Shown here piece after piece: positions 1 through 7,847 of a stretch of DNA of 46,854 bases. Under the pieces are notes generated by a model, which did not search any database, was not told where the DNA came from, and was given only the letters and a program-made list of their open reading frames with translations. Positions within the stretch are counted from its first letter, which is position 1. Each line of letters begins with the position of its first letter. Source of the DNA: Actinacidiphila rubida (GTDB lineage Bacteria; Actinomycetota; Actinomycetes; Streptomycetales; Streptomycetaceae); NCBI RefSeq assembly GCF_900110255.1, contig NZ_FODD01000051.1, forward strand, positions 1 through 46,854. The letters run 5' to 3'. The position numbers were made by a program, and so were the translations under genes.

Positions 1-123
1 ATCCGCATCTCGGTGGTGACCCGGGTCGACGACGTCAAGCCGGCCGTGCAGGCGGTGCACTCCGCGTTCGGGCTGGACAGCGACAGCGACGAGGCCGTGG
101 TCTACGGCGGCACCGGCCGCTGA
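1..123 (+). CDS. lysC: Aspartate kinase, C-terminal end (partial)
   Basis: This is the last 40 codons of a gene that enters from the left edge of the window. The peptide starts IRISVVTR and ends DEAVVYGGTGR, which matches the end of the second ACT domain of actinobacterial aspartate kinases. The enzyme phosphorylates aspartate in the first step towards lysine, threonine, methionine and diaminopimelate, and the ACT domains bind feedback inhibitors. The catalytic domain lies outside the window. In many actinobacteria asd (aspartate semialdehyde dehydrogenase) follows directly, but here the next gene on this strand is a sigma factor. The family call is firm for so short a piece because the tail is highly conserved. 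Confidence 0.8.
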   Translation: MRISVVTRVDDVKPAVQAVHSAFGLDSDSDEAVVYGGTGR

Positions 124-403
124 CCCACCCGCTGTTCACACAACTGCTGGTCTGGACCACTTGAACCAGGCCGCTCATACGTTGGACAATCTTCTCCCCC
201 CGTGGCTGCAACCGGCCGGCCGCGGGGGAGCGTCTTTGTGGCAACGCACCGCACGACGGTGCGGCACTCGGCGCGTGCTCCGGGGGACCGTCGGTGTCGG
301 TGGGGCGCAAGGAAGAGTTGGTACGCATGGAGATATCTGACGCTCCGTCGGATCACGTGACGTGCGCGTACAACCCTGACGGGGGTCTGCGTGTCCAACA
401 GTC

Positions 404-1126
404 GTGGCGGAGGCACTGGGTATCGAGACGGCATTCGGCCCGCGGGGCGGCATCATCGCACCCCCGCGGATTCCACGGGCCCGCGGCGCGGGTGCCGGGG
501 AGGCCGTGGGCGCGCCGCGCCGGAGCTCCGGCGGACTTCCGGTGATCGCCCCGTGGCCGGTACGGGCGCCGGGCGCCGTGACCGGTTCGTCCAGCACCTC
601 CGACAGTCAGGACACTGACACCGCGATGGCAGTCGGCACCACGGTCGACCACCTCACCGAGACCTACCGCGCGCACTACCGCTCCCTGCTCGGCCTGGCC
701 GCGCTCCTGCTCGACGACACCGCCTCGTGCGAGGACGTCGTCCAGGAGGCGTTCATCCGGGTGCACTCGGCGCGCAGCCGGGTCCGGGACCCGGAGAAGA
801 CCCTGGCGTATCTCCGGCAGACCGTGGTCAATCTCTCCCGCTCGGCCCTGCGCCGCCGGATCCTCGGCCTGAAACTCCTCTCCAAGCCCATGCCCGACAT
901 GGCCAGTGCGGAGGAGGGCGCGTACGAGATCCTGGAGCGCGACCAGCTCAAAGCCGCCATGCGTACCCTTCAGCGCAGGCAGCGCGAGGTACTGGTGCTG
1001 CGCTACTTCGCGGACATGACCGAGGCGCAGGTCGCCGAGACCCTGGGGATTTCCCTGGGCTCGGTGAAGGCGTACGGTTCACGCGGCCTCGCGGCGCTGC
1101 GCGTCGCGATGGAGGCGACGGCATGA
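404..1126 (+). CDS. ECF-type RNA polymerase sigma factor
   Basis: The encoded 240-residue protein has sigma-70 region 2 at about residues 83-150 (with DVVQEAFIRVH) and a region 4 helix-turn-helix at about 182-236 (QREVLVLRYF, then AETLGISLGSVKAYGSRG). Regions 1 and 3 are absent, as in ECF sigma factors. The first 74 residues are Gly/Pro/Arg-rich and match no domain I know. An in-frame ATG at 626 would give a 166-residue protein of normal ECF length, so the start is uncertain. No good ribosome binding site precedes either start. The stop codon overlaps the ATG of the next gene (ATGA), so the two are translationally coupled. The downstream membrane protein is therefore a candidate anti-sigma factor or sensor. 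Confidence 0.85.
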   Translation: MAEALGIETAFGPRGGIIAPPRIPRARGAGAGEAVGAPRRSSGGLPVIAPWPVRAPGAVTGSSSTSDSQDTDTAMAVGTTVDHLTETYRAHYRSLLGLAALLLDDTASCEDVVQEAFIRVHSARSRVRDPEKTLAYLRQTVVNLSRSALRRRILGLKLLSKPMPDMASAEEGAYEILERDQLKAAMRTLQRRQREVLVLRYFADMTEAQVAETLGISLGSVKAYGSRGLAALRVAMEATA

Positions 1127-2241
1127 CCACCCCTCACGCAGGCGACGACGCACACGACATGGACCAGCAGAACTCTCCCGATTTCCCGCACCCCGACGGG
1201 CCCCTGGCCGGCGAGGCCGCCGACGAGGCGGTGCTGCGTGCCCTGATGCACGACGCCGTACGCGGTCTGCCGGCGACCCCGGACGCGCTGGACTACCTGC
1301 GGCGTGCCGTCCCGGTGCGCCGCCAGCGCCGCAGGCAGGCCCTGGTCGGCGCGGCCGCCGCCCTGATCCTGGTGGGAGCGGCGGTGCCCGCCCTCGTCCG
1401 GGCCGCGGGCACCACGGACGGTTCGAGCGCCACCGCGGCCAGCGTCACCGACTCCCGCACCTCCTCACCCGGCGCAGACGGCCACACGCTTCCCGGTGGC
1501 GGATCCGACGACCCGTCCGGCCACGCGCCGCCAGGCATCGGAGGCGACCCCTCCACCCAGCACACCACCGCCGGTGACACGCCCAGCACCCCGCCGAGCA
1601 CCGTGGTCGGGACGGGCGGGCCCGCGCCCGACTGTTCCAGCACCCAGCTCGGCCAGGGCGCCAGCAGCGCCGGCTCCCCGGACGCCGACGGCCGCGTGTA
1701 CGGCTGGTTCCGCGTCTCGAACGTCTCCGACACGCCCTGCACCGTGCCCAGCGGGGGCGTGGTCCAGGCCGTGGCGCAGGGCTCCGCCGACCCCTCGCGG
1801 ATCCAGGTCCTCGACCACACCGCGGGCGACGCGGCGTCCGGACTGCCCGCGCCCGGCGCGGCCGGCCCGCTGGTGCTCCGCCCCGGCCAGGACTACGAGG
1901 TGGCGTTCGCCTGGGTGCCCGACAGCGGCGGCACCGGCGGCTGCGCGACGCCCACGACGCCGCCCACCACGCCGACCCCGACGCCCACCGACACCGGCAC
2001 GACCGGCACCGCGGCCGACCCGGCCAGCGGCTCGGCCGCGGGCTCCGGGCCCGCGGCGGGCAACGGCTCGTCCGGCGGCAGCACCACCCCGGACTCGCCC
2101 GCCCCGGCGAGCGTGGCCCTGAACCACACGCCGGCCGCCGGCGCACCGGTGGTCAACGGCCCGGTCATCGCGGACGCCTGCGCCGGCACGGTGTACACCA
2201 CGGCCCCGCTGCCCGCGCCGACCAGCACGTCCGCCTCGTAA
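1123..2241 (+). CDS. Single-pass membrane protein with exported DUF4232-like domain, coupled to the sigma factor
   Basis: The start overlaps the sigma-factor stop (ATGA). The 372-residue product has a cytoplasmic N-terminus (1-71) ending in a basic cluster, one membrane segment at about 72-94, a Ser/Thr/Gly/Pro-rich linker to about 168, and an exported domain. That domain contains Cys171, Cys206 and Cys274 and the pattern WFRVSNVSDTPCTVPSGG, which resembles DUF4232 domains of secreted actinobacterial proteins. Another Thr/Pro and Gly/Ser-rich stretch lies at about 275-335. The cytoplasmic part has no HxxxCxxC zinc anti-sigma motif. Topology and coupling suggest an anti-sigma factor or envelope sensor, but that role is inferred from position only. 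Confidence 0.75.
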   Translation: MTTPHAGDDAHDMDQQNSPDFPHPDGPLAGEAADEAVLRALMHDAVRGLPATPDALDYLRRAVPVRRQRRRQALVGAAAALILVGAAVPALVRAAGTTDGSSATAASVTDSRTSSPGADGHTLPGGGSDDPSGHAPPGIGGDPSTQHTTAGDTPSTPPSTVVGTGGPAPDCSSTQLGQGASSAGSPDADGRVYGWFRVSNVSDTPCTVPSGGVVQAVAQGSADPSRIQVLDHTAGDAASGLPAPGAAGPLVLRPGQDYEVAFAWVPDSGGTGGCATPTTPPTTPTPTPTDTGTTGTAADPASGSAAGSGPAAGNGSSGGSTTPDSPAPASVALNHTPAAGAPVVNGPVIADACAGTVYTTAPLPAPTSTSAS

Positions 2242-2381
2242 CGACGCCACCCCGCGACGCCACCCCGCACCACCAGCCCGGGCCCGGCGAGCCCCCGCAC
2301 GCTCCTTCCGGAGCTCCGGCCCGCCCGGCGGTGGCGGGGGCCGGGTGCGGTGCGCACAGCGGGCCGCCGTACCGTTGTGGG

Positions 2382-3224
2382 GTGTACCGGTTCCTGCTCA
2401 GCTCCCGATGGCTCGCGGTCAGCGTGCTCGCGCTGCTCGCGGTGGCCTTCTGCGCGTTCATGGGCAGCTGGCAGTTGAGCCGGTTCCAGGTGCGTGTCGA
2501 CGAGCACCGGTCCGCCAAGCACGACCAGGCCGCGACCGAGACCCGGCCGCCCGTCGCCCTGTCAGGGGTGCTGCCCACCGCGCGGGCCCAGGTCCCCGAC
2601 GGGGACTCCGGCCGGCAGGTCAGCGCCACCGGCACCTACGACGGCGGCCGCCAGCTGCTCGTGCCCGACCGCACCCTCGACGGCCGCGACGGCTTCTACG
2701 TCCTCACCCCGCTGCGCGTGTCCGGCGGTGCCGCGCTGCCCGTGGTCCGCGGCTGGCTGCCCGGAGACGCGTCCGCCGCGTCCCGTGCCGGCTCGATACC
2801 CGCGGCGCCGACCGGCCAGGTCACCGTGACCGGGGCCCTGCAGTATCCCGAGACGACCGATCCCAGCGGTGCGACCGCGAGCGGCGCGCTGCCGTCCGGC
2901 CAGCTCGGCGTGATCAGCGCCGCGTCCCTGGTGAACCTCCTTCCCTATCCGGTCTACAGCGGCTGGATCACCGCCACCCATCCCGCGGCCCCGCTCAAGG
3001 CGGTGCCGCCGGCCGCTCCGCCCAACAGCGGCCTGGACCTCAAGGCGTTCCAGAACCTCGGCTACACCGGGCAGTGGTTCGTCTTCGCGGGCTTCGTGGT
3101 CTTCATGGTGTTCCGCTTCGCGCGCCGCGAGGCGGAGGCCCGGGCCGACGCCGCGCTCGGCCTCGTCCCGCAGCCGGCGGCGGCCGACGAAGAGGCCGAA
3201 CCCGCCGCACCGACCCCGGCCTGA
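2382..3224 (+). CDS. SURF1 family protein
   Basis: This 280-residue membrane protein has the SURF1 layout: a membrane segment near 8-28 followed by the G-x-W-Q motif (MGSWQLSRF), a central extracytoplasmic domain, and a second membrane segment near the C-terminus (FVFAGFVVFMVFRFARRE). SURF1/Shy1 proteins assist assembly of the haem a3 centre of cytochrome c oxidase. The GTG start at 2382 is chosen because the protein then begins VYRFLLSSRW, as in relatives. A TACCGT box ends six bases before it, which suggests a leaderless transcript. A longer reading from 2331 would add an unconserved stretch. It is convergent with the S9 peptidase gene. Confidence 0.88.
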   Translation: MYRFLLSSRWLAVSVLALLAVAFCAFMGSWQLSRFQVRVDEHRSAKHDQAATETRPPVALSGVLPTARAQVPDGDSGRQVSATGTYDGGRQLLVPDRTLDGRDGFYVLTPLRVSGGAALPVVRGWLPGDASAASRAGSIPAAPTGQVTVTGALQYPETTDPSGATASGALPSGQLGVISAASLVNLLPYPVYSGWITATHPAAPLKAVPPAAPPNSGLDLKAFQNLGYTGQWFVFAGFVVFMVFRFARREAEARADAALGLVPQPAAADEEAEPAAPTPA

Positions 3225-3319
3225 GTCCCCGCCCGCACCCCGGCCGGAGGCCGGGCCCGTGGGCGATGAGGCTCGGCTCGGCGGCGGCCCGCAGGTGGTG
3301 AGGCCCGGCTCGACACCGG

Positions 3320-3356
3320 CCGCGGGCCGTGAGGGCCGCCCGACGCCGGCCCGCGG
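3320..3356. terminator. Possible terminator hairpin between convergent genes
   Basis: A nine-base inverted repeat (CCGCGGGCC / GGCCCGCGG) with a 19-base loop lies between the convergent SURF1 and S9 peptidase genes. There is no T-run, as is common in streptomycetes. The rest of the gap (3225-3436) is GC-rich and shows nothing else recognisable. Confidence 0.35.
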
Positions 3357-3436
3357 GTGGCCTGGAGATCACCACCCCGTGGCGGTGAGGTCCGCCGGCT
3401 CGCGCACCCCACCGCCCCGCAGGGACGTCGCTCCGG

Positions 3437-5287
3437 CTAGACCGCGGCGCCGGTGTGACGGAGGGCGAACGCCAGCTCCAGGCGGACCTGCTTGATCCGC
3501 TCCTCCACGACCAGCGAGCCGTGGCCCGCGTCGTACCGGTACACCTCGTGCGGCTTGTCCAGCGTCCGCAGCCGCTCGACGTAGTTGTCGATCTGGCGTA
3601 TCGGGCAGCGCGGGTCGTTCGTGCCCGCGCTGATGTAGACGGGCGCGGTGACCTTCTCGACGTAGGAGATCGGCGAGGACGCCTCGTAGCGTTCGGGGAC
3701 CTCCTCGGGCGAGCCGCCGAACAGCGTCCGGTCCAGGGCCTTGAGCGCCTCCATCTCGTCGGCGTAGGCGGTGGCGTAGTCCGCGACGGGGACCGCGGCT
3801 ATGCCCACCGTCCACGCCTCCGGCTGGGTGCCGAGGCCCAGCAGGGTCAGATAGCCGCCCCAGGATCCGCCGGTGAGGACCAGCCGGGACGGGTCGGCCA
3901 GGCCGGAGGAGACGGCCCACTCGCGCACCGCCGCGATGTCCTCCAGCTCGATCAGGCCCACCCGGTGCTTCAGGGCGTCCGTCCACGCCCGGCCGTAGCC
4001 GGTCGAGCCTCGGTAGTTGACCCGGACCACCGCGAAACCGTGGTCCAGCCAGGCGGCCGGGCTCGCGGCGAACGCGTCCGAGTCGTGCCACGTCGGTCCG
4101 CCGTGGATCTCGAACACCGTCGGCAGCGGTTCGGCCGGTCCGTCCGGCGTCCCCGTTCCCGCGGGGCGCTGGACCAGGGCGTGGATGCGGCCGGCCGGCC
4201 CCTCCACCCACACGTCCTCCACCGGCTGGGAGGCCGGGGCCCGCAGGCCCGGCGCCTCCAGCACGATCCCGCCGGCCGTGGACCGCACCGCGGGCGGCTG
4301 CTCGGCCGACGACCACAGGAACTCCACCGTGCCGTCCGGGCGGGCGGTCGCGCCGCTCACCGAGCCGGCCGGGGTGTCGAGCTCGGTCAGCGAGCCGTCC
4401 GCGAGGTCGTACCGGAACATCTGGCTGCGGGCGTGGAAGTCGTGCACCACCAGCAGCGCCGAGGCGTCCGGATACCACTCGGCGTGCACGTCGCCCGGCA
4501 GGTCGATGGTGAGGGCGGTCTCCTCGCCGGTCGCGGTGTCCCAGATCATCGGCAGCCAGCGGTCGGCACGCTGGTGACCGACGAGCAGCCGCGCGTCGCC
4601 CGGCACCGGCGCGAAACCGAGGCCGTCCAGCCCCAGCTCGCGCGTGCCGCCCGCCGTGTCGTCCAGCTCGGCGACCGTCGAGCCGTCCTCGACGCGGACG
4701 ACGCGCAGCGCGCTGTGCATCGCGTCCCCGTGCTCGGTGTGCTCGATCACCACCAGCGAGCCGTCCTCCGAGAGGTCCCCGACGCCCGCGGACTCCTCGT
4801 GCCGGTAGATCTCGTACGGCTCCGCCCCGTCCGCGGGCACCACGTGCACCGAGGTGCCCTCGTCGTCCGTCGACCGGCCGATCACGGCCAGCCCGCCCAC
4901 ACCGAGCGCGAGCCCGGCCGGGTAGGAGGCGGCGAGGCCCGGAGCGGCGGGTATGTCCTCGCCGCCGCCGAACGGCTGCTTCATCCACACGCCGAACTCG
5001 TCGCCGTCGGTGTCCGAGAACCACCACACCCACGCGCCGTCCCGGCTGAGGGCGCCCTCCGTGGTGCCGTTGGGCCGGTCGGTGACCTGGCGGCGCCCAC
5101 CCGAGGTGCGGTCCCACGCGTACAGCTCGTACGTGCCCGTCACGTTCGAGACGAAAAGGCTGTGGTGAGGGGCGTCCTCCGCCCACTCGGGGAGCCCGAC
5201 GCGCGGCGCGCGGAAGCGCTTCTCCCACTCCGGCATGGTGCCGGCCTCCGGCATGGATCCACCCGCGGATCCGGTGATCTCGTTCAT
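3437..5287 (-). CDS. S9 family prolyl oligopeptidase-type serine peptidase
   Basis: The product is 616 residues: an N-terminal beta-propeller region (about 1-360) followed by an alpha/beta-hydrolase domain. The catalytic triad is visible: Ser475 in GGSWGGYL, Asp558 in GTNDPRCP and His589 in DAGHGS. The oxyanion region FEIHGGPTWH is also present. The family cleaves short peptides or acyl-peptides. No signal peptide is seen, so it is probably cytoplasmic. The ATG at 5287 is preferred over an in-frame upstream ATG at 5314, because a CATGAT -10-like box ends six bases before it, which fits a leaderless start. Confidence 0.9.
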   Translation of the reverse strand: MNEITGSAGGSMPEAGTMPEWEKRFRAPRVGLPEWAEDAPHHSLFVSNVTGTYELYAWDRTSGGRRQVTDRPNGTTEGALSRDGAWVWWFSDTDGDEFGVWMKQPFGGGEDIPAAPGLAASYPAGLALGVGGLAVIGRSTDDEGTSVHVVPADGAEPYEIYRHEESAGVGDLSEDGSLVVIEHTEHGDAMHSALRVVRVEDGSTVAELDDTAGGTRELGLDGLGFAPVPGDARLLVGHQRADRWLPMIWDTATGEETALTIDLPGDVHAEWYPDASALLVVHDFHARSQMFRYDLADGSLTELDTPAGSVSGATARPDGTVEFLWSSAEQPPAVRSTAGGIVLEAPGLRAPASQPVEDVWVEGPAGRIHALVQRPAGTGTPDGPAEPLPTVFEIHGGPTWHDSDAFAASPAAWLDHGFAVVRVNYRGSTGYGRAWTDALKHRVGLIELEDIAAVREWAVSSGLADPSRLVLTGGSWGGYLTLLGLGTQPEAWTVGIAAVPVADYATAYADEMEALKALDRTLFGGSPEEVPERYEASSPISYVEKVTAPVYISAGTNDPRCPIRQIDNYVERLRTLDKPHEVYRYDAGHGSLVVEERIKQVRLELAFALRHTGAAV

Positions 5288-5456
5288 GCACCCATCATGC
5301 TCCGCCGCGCGCACATTCGGTGAGGCCCTCGGCGCAGCCTGTGGACAACCCCGGCGAGCGTGCAGGTGAGGGGCACGCGGGCGGAGAGCGGGCGGGGCAG
5401 GGCGCGGGCGGGATGTGCGCTCGGCGTGGGCCGGGCGGGCCCTCGGGCAGGCGCTG

Positions 5457-6011
5457 CTACTCGCCGCTCGCCGCGGCCTGTTCGGCGGCCCCGCGCACCA
5501 CCACGACCGGGCACGACGCGTGCAGCGTCACGGTGTGACTCACCGAGCCCAGCAGGGTGGCCTTGAACGTCCCCAGACCCCTGACCCCCATCACGATCAG
5601 CTCCGCGCCCTCGCCGCGGTCGAGGATGGCCTCAGCGGGGTTGCCCATGACGATCACCTGGCTCACGCCCTTCGCCTGCTCGGGCGGCAGGGCCTTGGTG
5701 ACGGCCTCCGACAGCGCCTCGGCGGCGGGCTCCTCCATGTCGAAGTCCTCGGGCAGGCCCGGCAGCCCGGCCCAGCCCCACGCGCCCGGCATCTCCCAGG
5801 CCATGACGGCCTCCAGCGAGGCTCCGGTCAGGGACGCCTGGCGGCCCGCCCAGCGCAGCGCTTCGAGGGACGGCTCCGAGCCGTCCACACCGCAGACGAT
5901 CCGGCCGGGGAGCATCGCGGACTCGCTGGTCGGCGCGGTCGCCGGCTCGCCCGCGTCCTGGAGCGGACCCTGGTCGGGCTCGCGTTCCGGCTCGGGGATC
6001 GGATCGGCCAT
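5457..6011 (-). CDS. Universal stress protein (UspA family)
   Basis: This 184-residue protein carries one Usp domain from about residue 35: IVCGVDGSEPSLEALRWA at the start, and an ATP-binding-type motif near the end (MGVRGLGTF, then LLGSVSHTV and CPVVVVR). Members of the G-x2-G-x9-GS class bind ATP. The first 30 residues are acidic and Pro-rich and look disordered. The ATG at 6011 is supported by a strong ribosome binding site (AAGGAG, about seven bases upstream). A longer reading from 6092 would add an Arg/Pro-rich stretch typical of non-coding GC-rich DNA. Confidence 0.9.
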   Translation of the reverse strand: MADPIPEPEREPDQGPLQDAGEPATAPTSESAMLPGRIVCGVDGSEPSLEALRWAGRQASLTGASLEAVMAWEMPGAWGWAGLPGLPEDFDMEEPAAEALSEAVTKALPPEQAKGVSQVIVMGNPAEAILDRGEGAELIVMGVRGLGTFKATLLGSVSHTVTLHASCPVVVVRGAAEQAAASGE

Positions 6012-6381
6012 GGCAACTCTCCTTGGGCGTCGCGGGCGGCCCGGGCGGCCCTGGCGTCGCGGACGGGCGCGGGGTGGGACGGTGGCGTCCACTGCGCGGG
6101 TGCGTCCCGCGGGGACCCGTCCCGCCGGGATCCGCCCCCGTCAGGATCCGCCCCGCCCGGGTCCGGCTGACCGGGCCCGGGCGGTGGCTTCCCGTAGGCC
6201 ACACAGTAAGCGGGATGGGTGGAGCCCGCAGTCCGGGCGGCGGCCCGTTGCTTGGCCGCCTGCTGGCGCGGTACCTCCCGCCCGGGCGGAGCCCGGGGGA
6301 CCCGCCGCCCCGCGGGACTCGTCCCGTACCGACGGTGCGCCTCCCGTCCGACGGTTGCCTGCCCGACCGCTGCCCGCCGGG
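6012..6381. other. Intergenic stretch without a recognisable gene
   Basis: These 370 bases lie between the start of the universal stress gene and the end of the TetR gene, both on the minus strand. The stretch is GC-rich, with short repeated runs around GGATCCGCCCC near 6128-6155. A TACTGT box on the minus strand (6203-6208) could be a -10 element for the stress gene, but I see no convincing -35. Nothing else can be supported. Confidence 0.4.
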
Positions 6382-7020
6382 CTACGACGTGCGGGTGTCG
6401 AGGAGGGGGCCGAGGTGCTGGGCGACGGTGTGGAGGGCGCGGGTGTCGTGTTCCGCCCGGGCGATGAGGATGGCGCCCTCGAGGGTGCTGATCATGAGGG
6501 TGGCCAGGGCGGGGGCCTCGGCGGCGGGGACGCCCATGGAGGTGAGGGCGTCGGCCAGCGGGGTGCTCCAGGCGGCGAACGCGGCGGCCGTCGCGGTGCG
6601 GGTGGACTCGGTGGAGTCCGCGCAGTCCACCGTGGCCGCGGCGACCGGGCAGCCCGCGCCGAATCCCGCCGTCTCGAACTCGCCGGTCCACTGCTGGACC
6701 ATCGCCGCGAACAGCCCGCTCGGTGTGGGGTGCTCCATCGCGGCCATGAAACGGGCGATGCGGCGGCCCGCGTACCGGCCGGCCCAGGCCACCGCCTCGT
6801 TGACCAACTGCTCCTTGCCGCCGGGGAAGTAGTGCTGGAGCGAGCCCCGCGGTGCCTGGGCGTGGACGGCGACGTCGCGCATGCCGGTGGCGGCCACGCC
6901 GTCGCGCCGGATGAGCTGGGCGGCGCTGAAGACCATCCGCTCGCGGGGCCCGTACGTGCGCGGCCCGTACGTGCGCGGTTCGTCCGTGCGCGGTTCGCCG
7001 GCCGTGCCGGAAGCTGCCAT
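6382..7020 (-). CDS. TetR family transcriptional regulator (LmrA/YxaF-like)
   Basis: This 212-residue protein has an N-terminal TetR helix-turn-helix at about 28-75 (ERMVFSAAQLIRRDG, then GSLQHYFPGGKEQLV) and a helical ligand-binding domain containing GAGCPVAAA, typical of the LmrA/YxaF-like branch. Its first 27 residues contain a small repeat (EPRTDEPRTYGPRTYGPRE) that reflects a short tandem repeat in the DNA near 6950-6990. The start has an excellent ribosome binding site (GGGGAGGTGG) six bases upstream. It lies 56 bases downstream of a GNAT gene on the same strand, so the palindromes upstream of that gene are its likely operators. This is inference. Confidence 0.88.
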   Translation of the reverse strand: MAASGTAGEPRTDEPRTYGPRTYGPRERMVFSAAQLIRRDGVAATGMRDVAVHAQAPRGSLQHYFPGGKEQLVNEAVAWAGRYAGRRIARFMAAMEHPTPSGLFAAMVQQWTGEFETAGFGAGCPVAAATVDCADSTESTRTATAAAFAAWSTPLADALTSMGVPAAEAPALATLMISTLEGAILIARAEHDTRALHTVAQHLGPLLDTRTS

Positions 7021-7076
7021 GACGGACCACCTCCCCTCTCGGTGCGGACGCGCGTCGCGCCCGCCCGTGTCGCTGC

Positions 7077-7748
7077 TCAGCGCAGCTTATAGACGGTGCT
7101 CAGCCCGTCCCGGGTGTACGACGAGCCGCCCACCTCGGGCGTCAGCCGGCGGGAGAGCGCGGCGAGCAGCGGCATCCGTCCGGGGAGGACCGAGGCCCGC
7201 ACGCGGACGACACCGCGGGCGCGCGCCCGGGCGAGCAGCGCGGTGATCATGGCCGTGCCCGCGCCCTGCCGCTGCCACGGGTCGGCCACCAGGACCGCGA
7301 TCTCCGGCGCGGCGGCCTCGCCCTCCGGCCGGGTCGGCGCCACGAGGCTCGCCAGCCCGGCCAGGCGGGTCCGGTCGCCGCCGCGGTAGACCACCACCGC
7401 GTCGTGGACGTGCGGCGGGTCGGCGAGAGCGCCGTCGAGGTAGTCGCGGGGGAAGGCGCGGAGCCGTCCGAAGAACCGCAGGCGGACGGTGTCCTCGGAG
7501 CAGGCGGCGAAGAGCGCGGCAAGCGCCTGGCGGTCGCCGGGGAGGGCCGGAGCCACGCACCAACCGGTCCGCGCGTCGCGGCGCGCACCGTCGGCCCCGC
7601 CGGACCCGTCAACGGTGCCGGATCCGTCGGCCCCGCCGCCCTGGACGGCGCCGCCGGCGGTACGGCTCTCGACCCCCGCAGCCGCCCGCGCGGCCACGGG
7701 CGTCCCCGCCGGGCCTCCGGCCACCGCACCCTCTATGACAGTCGTCAT
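7077..7748 (-). CDS. GNAT family N-acetyltransferase
   Basis: This is a 223-residue protein whose C-terminal two thirds form a GNAT fold. The acetyl-CoA-binding segment reads IAVLVADPWQRQGAGTAM, matching the Q/R-x-x-G-x-G/A motif. The stretch TVRLRFFGRLRAFPRDYL resembles acetyltransferases related to those acting on acyl-CoA synthetases, but the substrate is unknown. Residues 10-55 are Ala/Gly-rich and probably disordered. The ATG at 7748 lies just downstream of a TTGCCG-N16-TAATAC promoter-like pair, which would make the transcript nearly leaderless. An in-frame ATG at 7775 is inside the palindrome and less likely. Confidence 0.8.
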   Translation of the reverse strand: MTTVIEGAVAGGPAGTPVAARAAAGVESRTAGGAVQGGGADGSGTVDGSGGADGARRDARTGWCVAPALPGDRQALAALFAACSEDTVRLRFFGRLRAFPRDYLDGALADPPHVHDAVVVYRGGDRTRLAGLASLVAPTRPEGEAAAPEIAVLVADPWQRQGAGTAMITALLARARARGVVRVRASVLPGRMPLLAALSRRLTPEVGGSSYTRDGLSTVYKLR

Positions 7749-7784
7749 GGACACCAGTATTATGACGTTCGTCATAATCGGCAA
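7735..7784. promoter_or_regulatory. Two related palindromic operator candidates in a divergent promoter region
   Basis: Between the divergent GNAT and dehydrogenase genes there is a near-perfect palindrome at 7759-7778, with nine-base arms ATTATGACG / CGTCATAAT around a TT spacer. A second, weaker one lies at 7735-7748 (ATGAC-N4-GTCAT) over the GNAT start codon. The centres are 27 bases apart and share the ATGAC/GTCAT half-site. On the minus strand TTGCCG (7779-7784) and TAATAC (7757-7762) are 16 bases apart, so the main palindrome fills the promoter spacer. The TetR protein encoded nearby is the obvious candidate ligand. This is inferred, not shown. Confidence 0.65.
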
Positions 7785-7847
7785 GGCGGCAGGTGGCGCG
7801 GCCCTCGGGGCGCGCCGCTCGGGGCCGCGGAGCGGAGGGCGGGTGCG

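Noticed and set aside
3455..5323. 622-codon open frame opposite the S9 peptidase
   Set aside because: It is antisense to a gene with a full catalytic triad; composition is Arg/Gly/Val-rich without any domain, as expected from GC-rich antisense frames.
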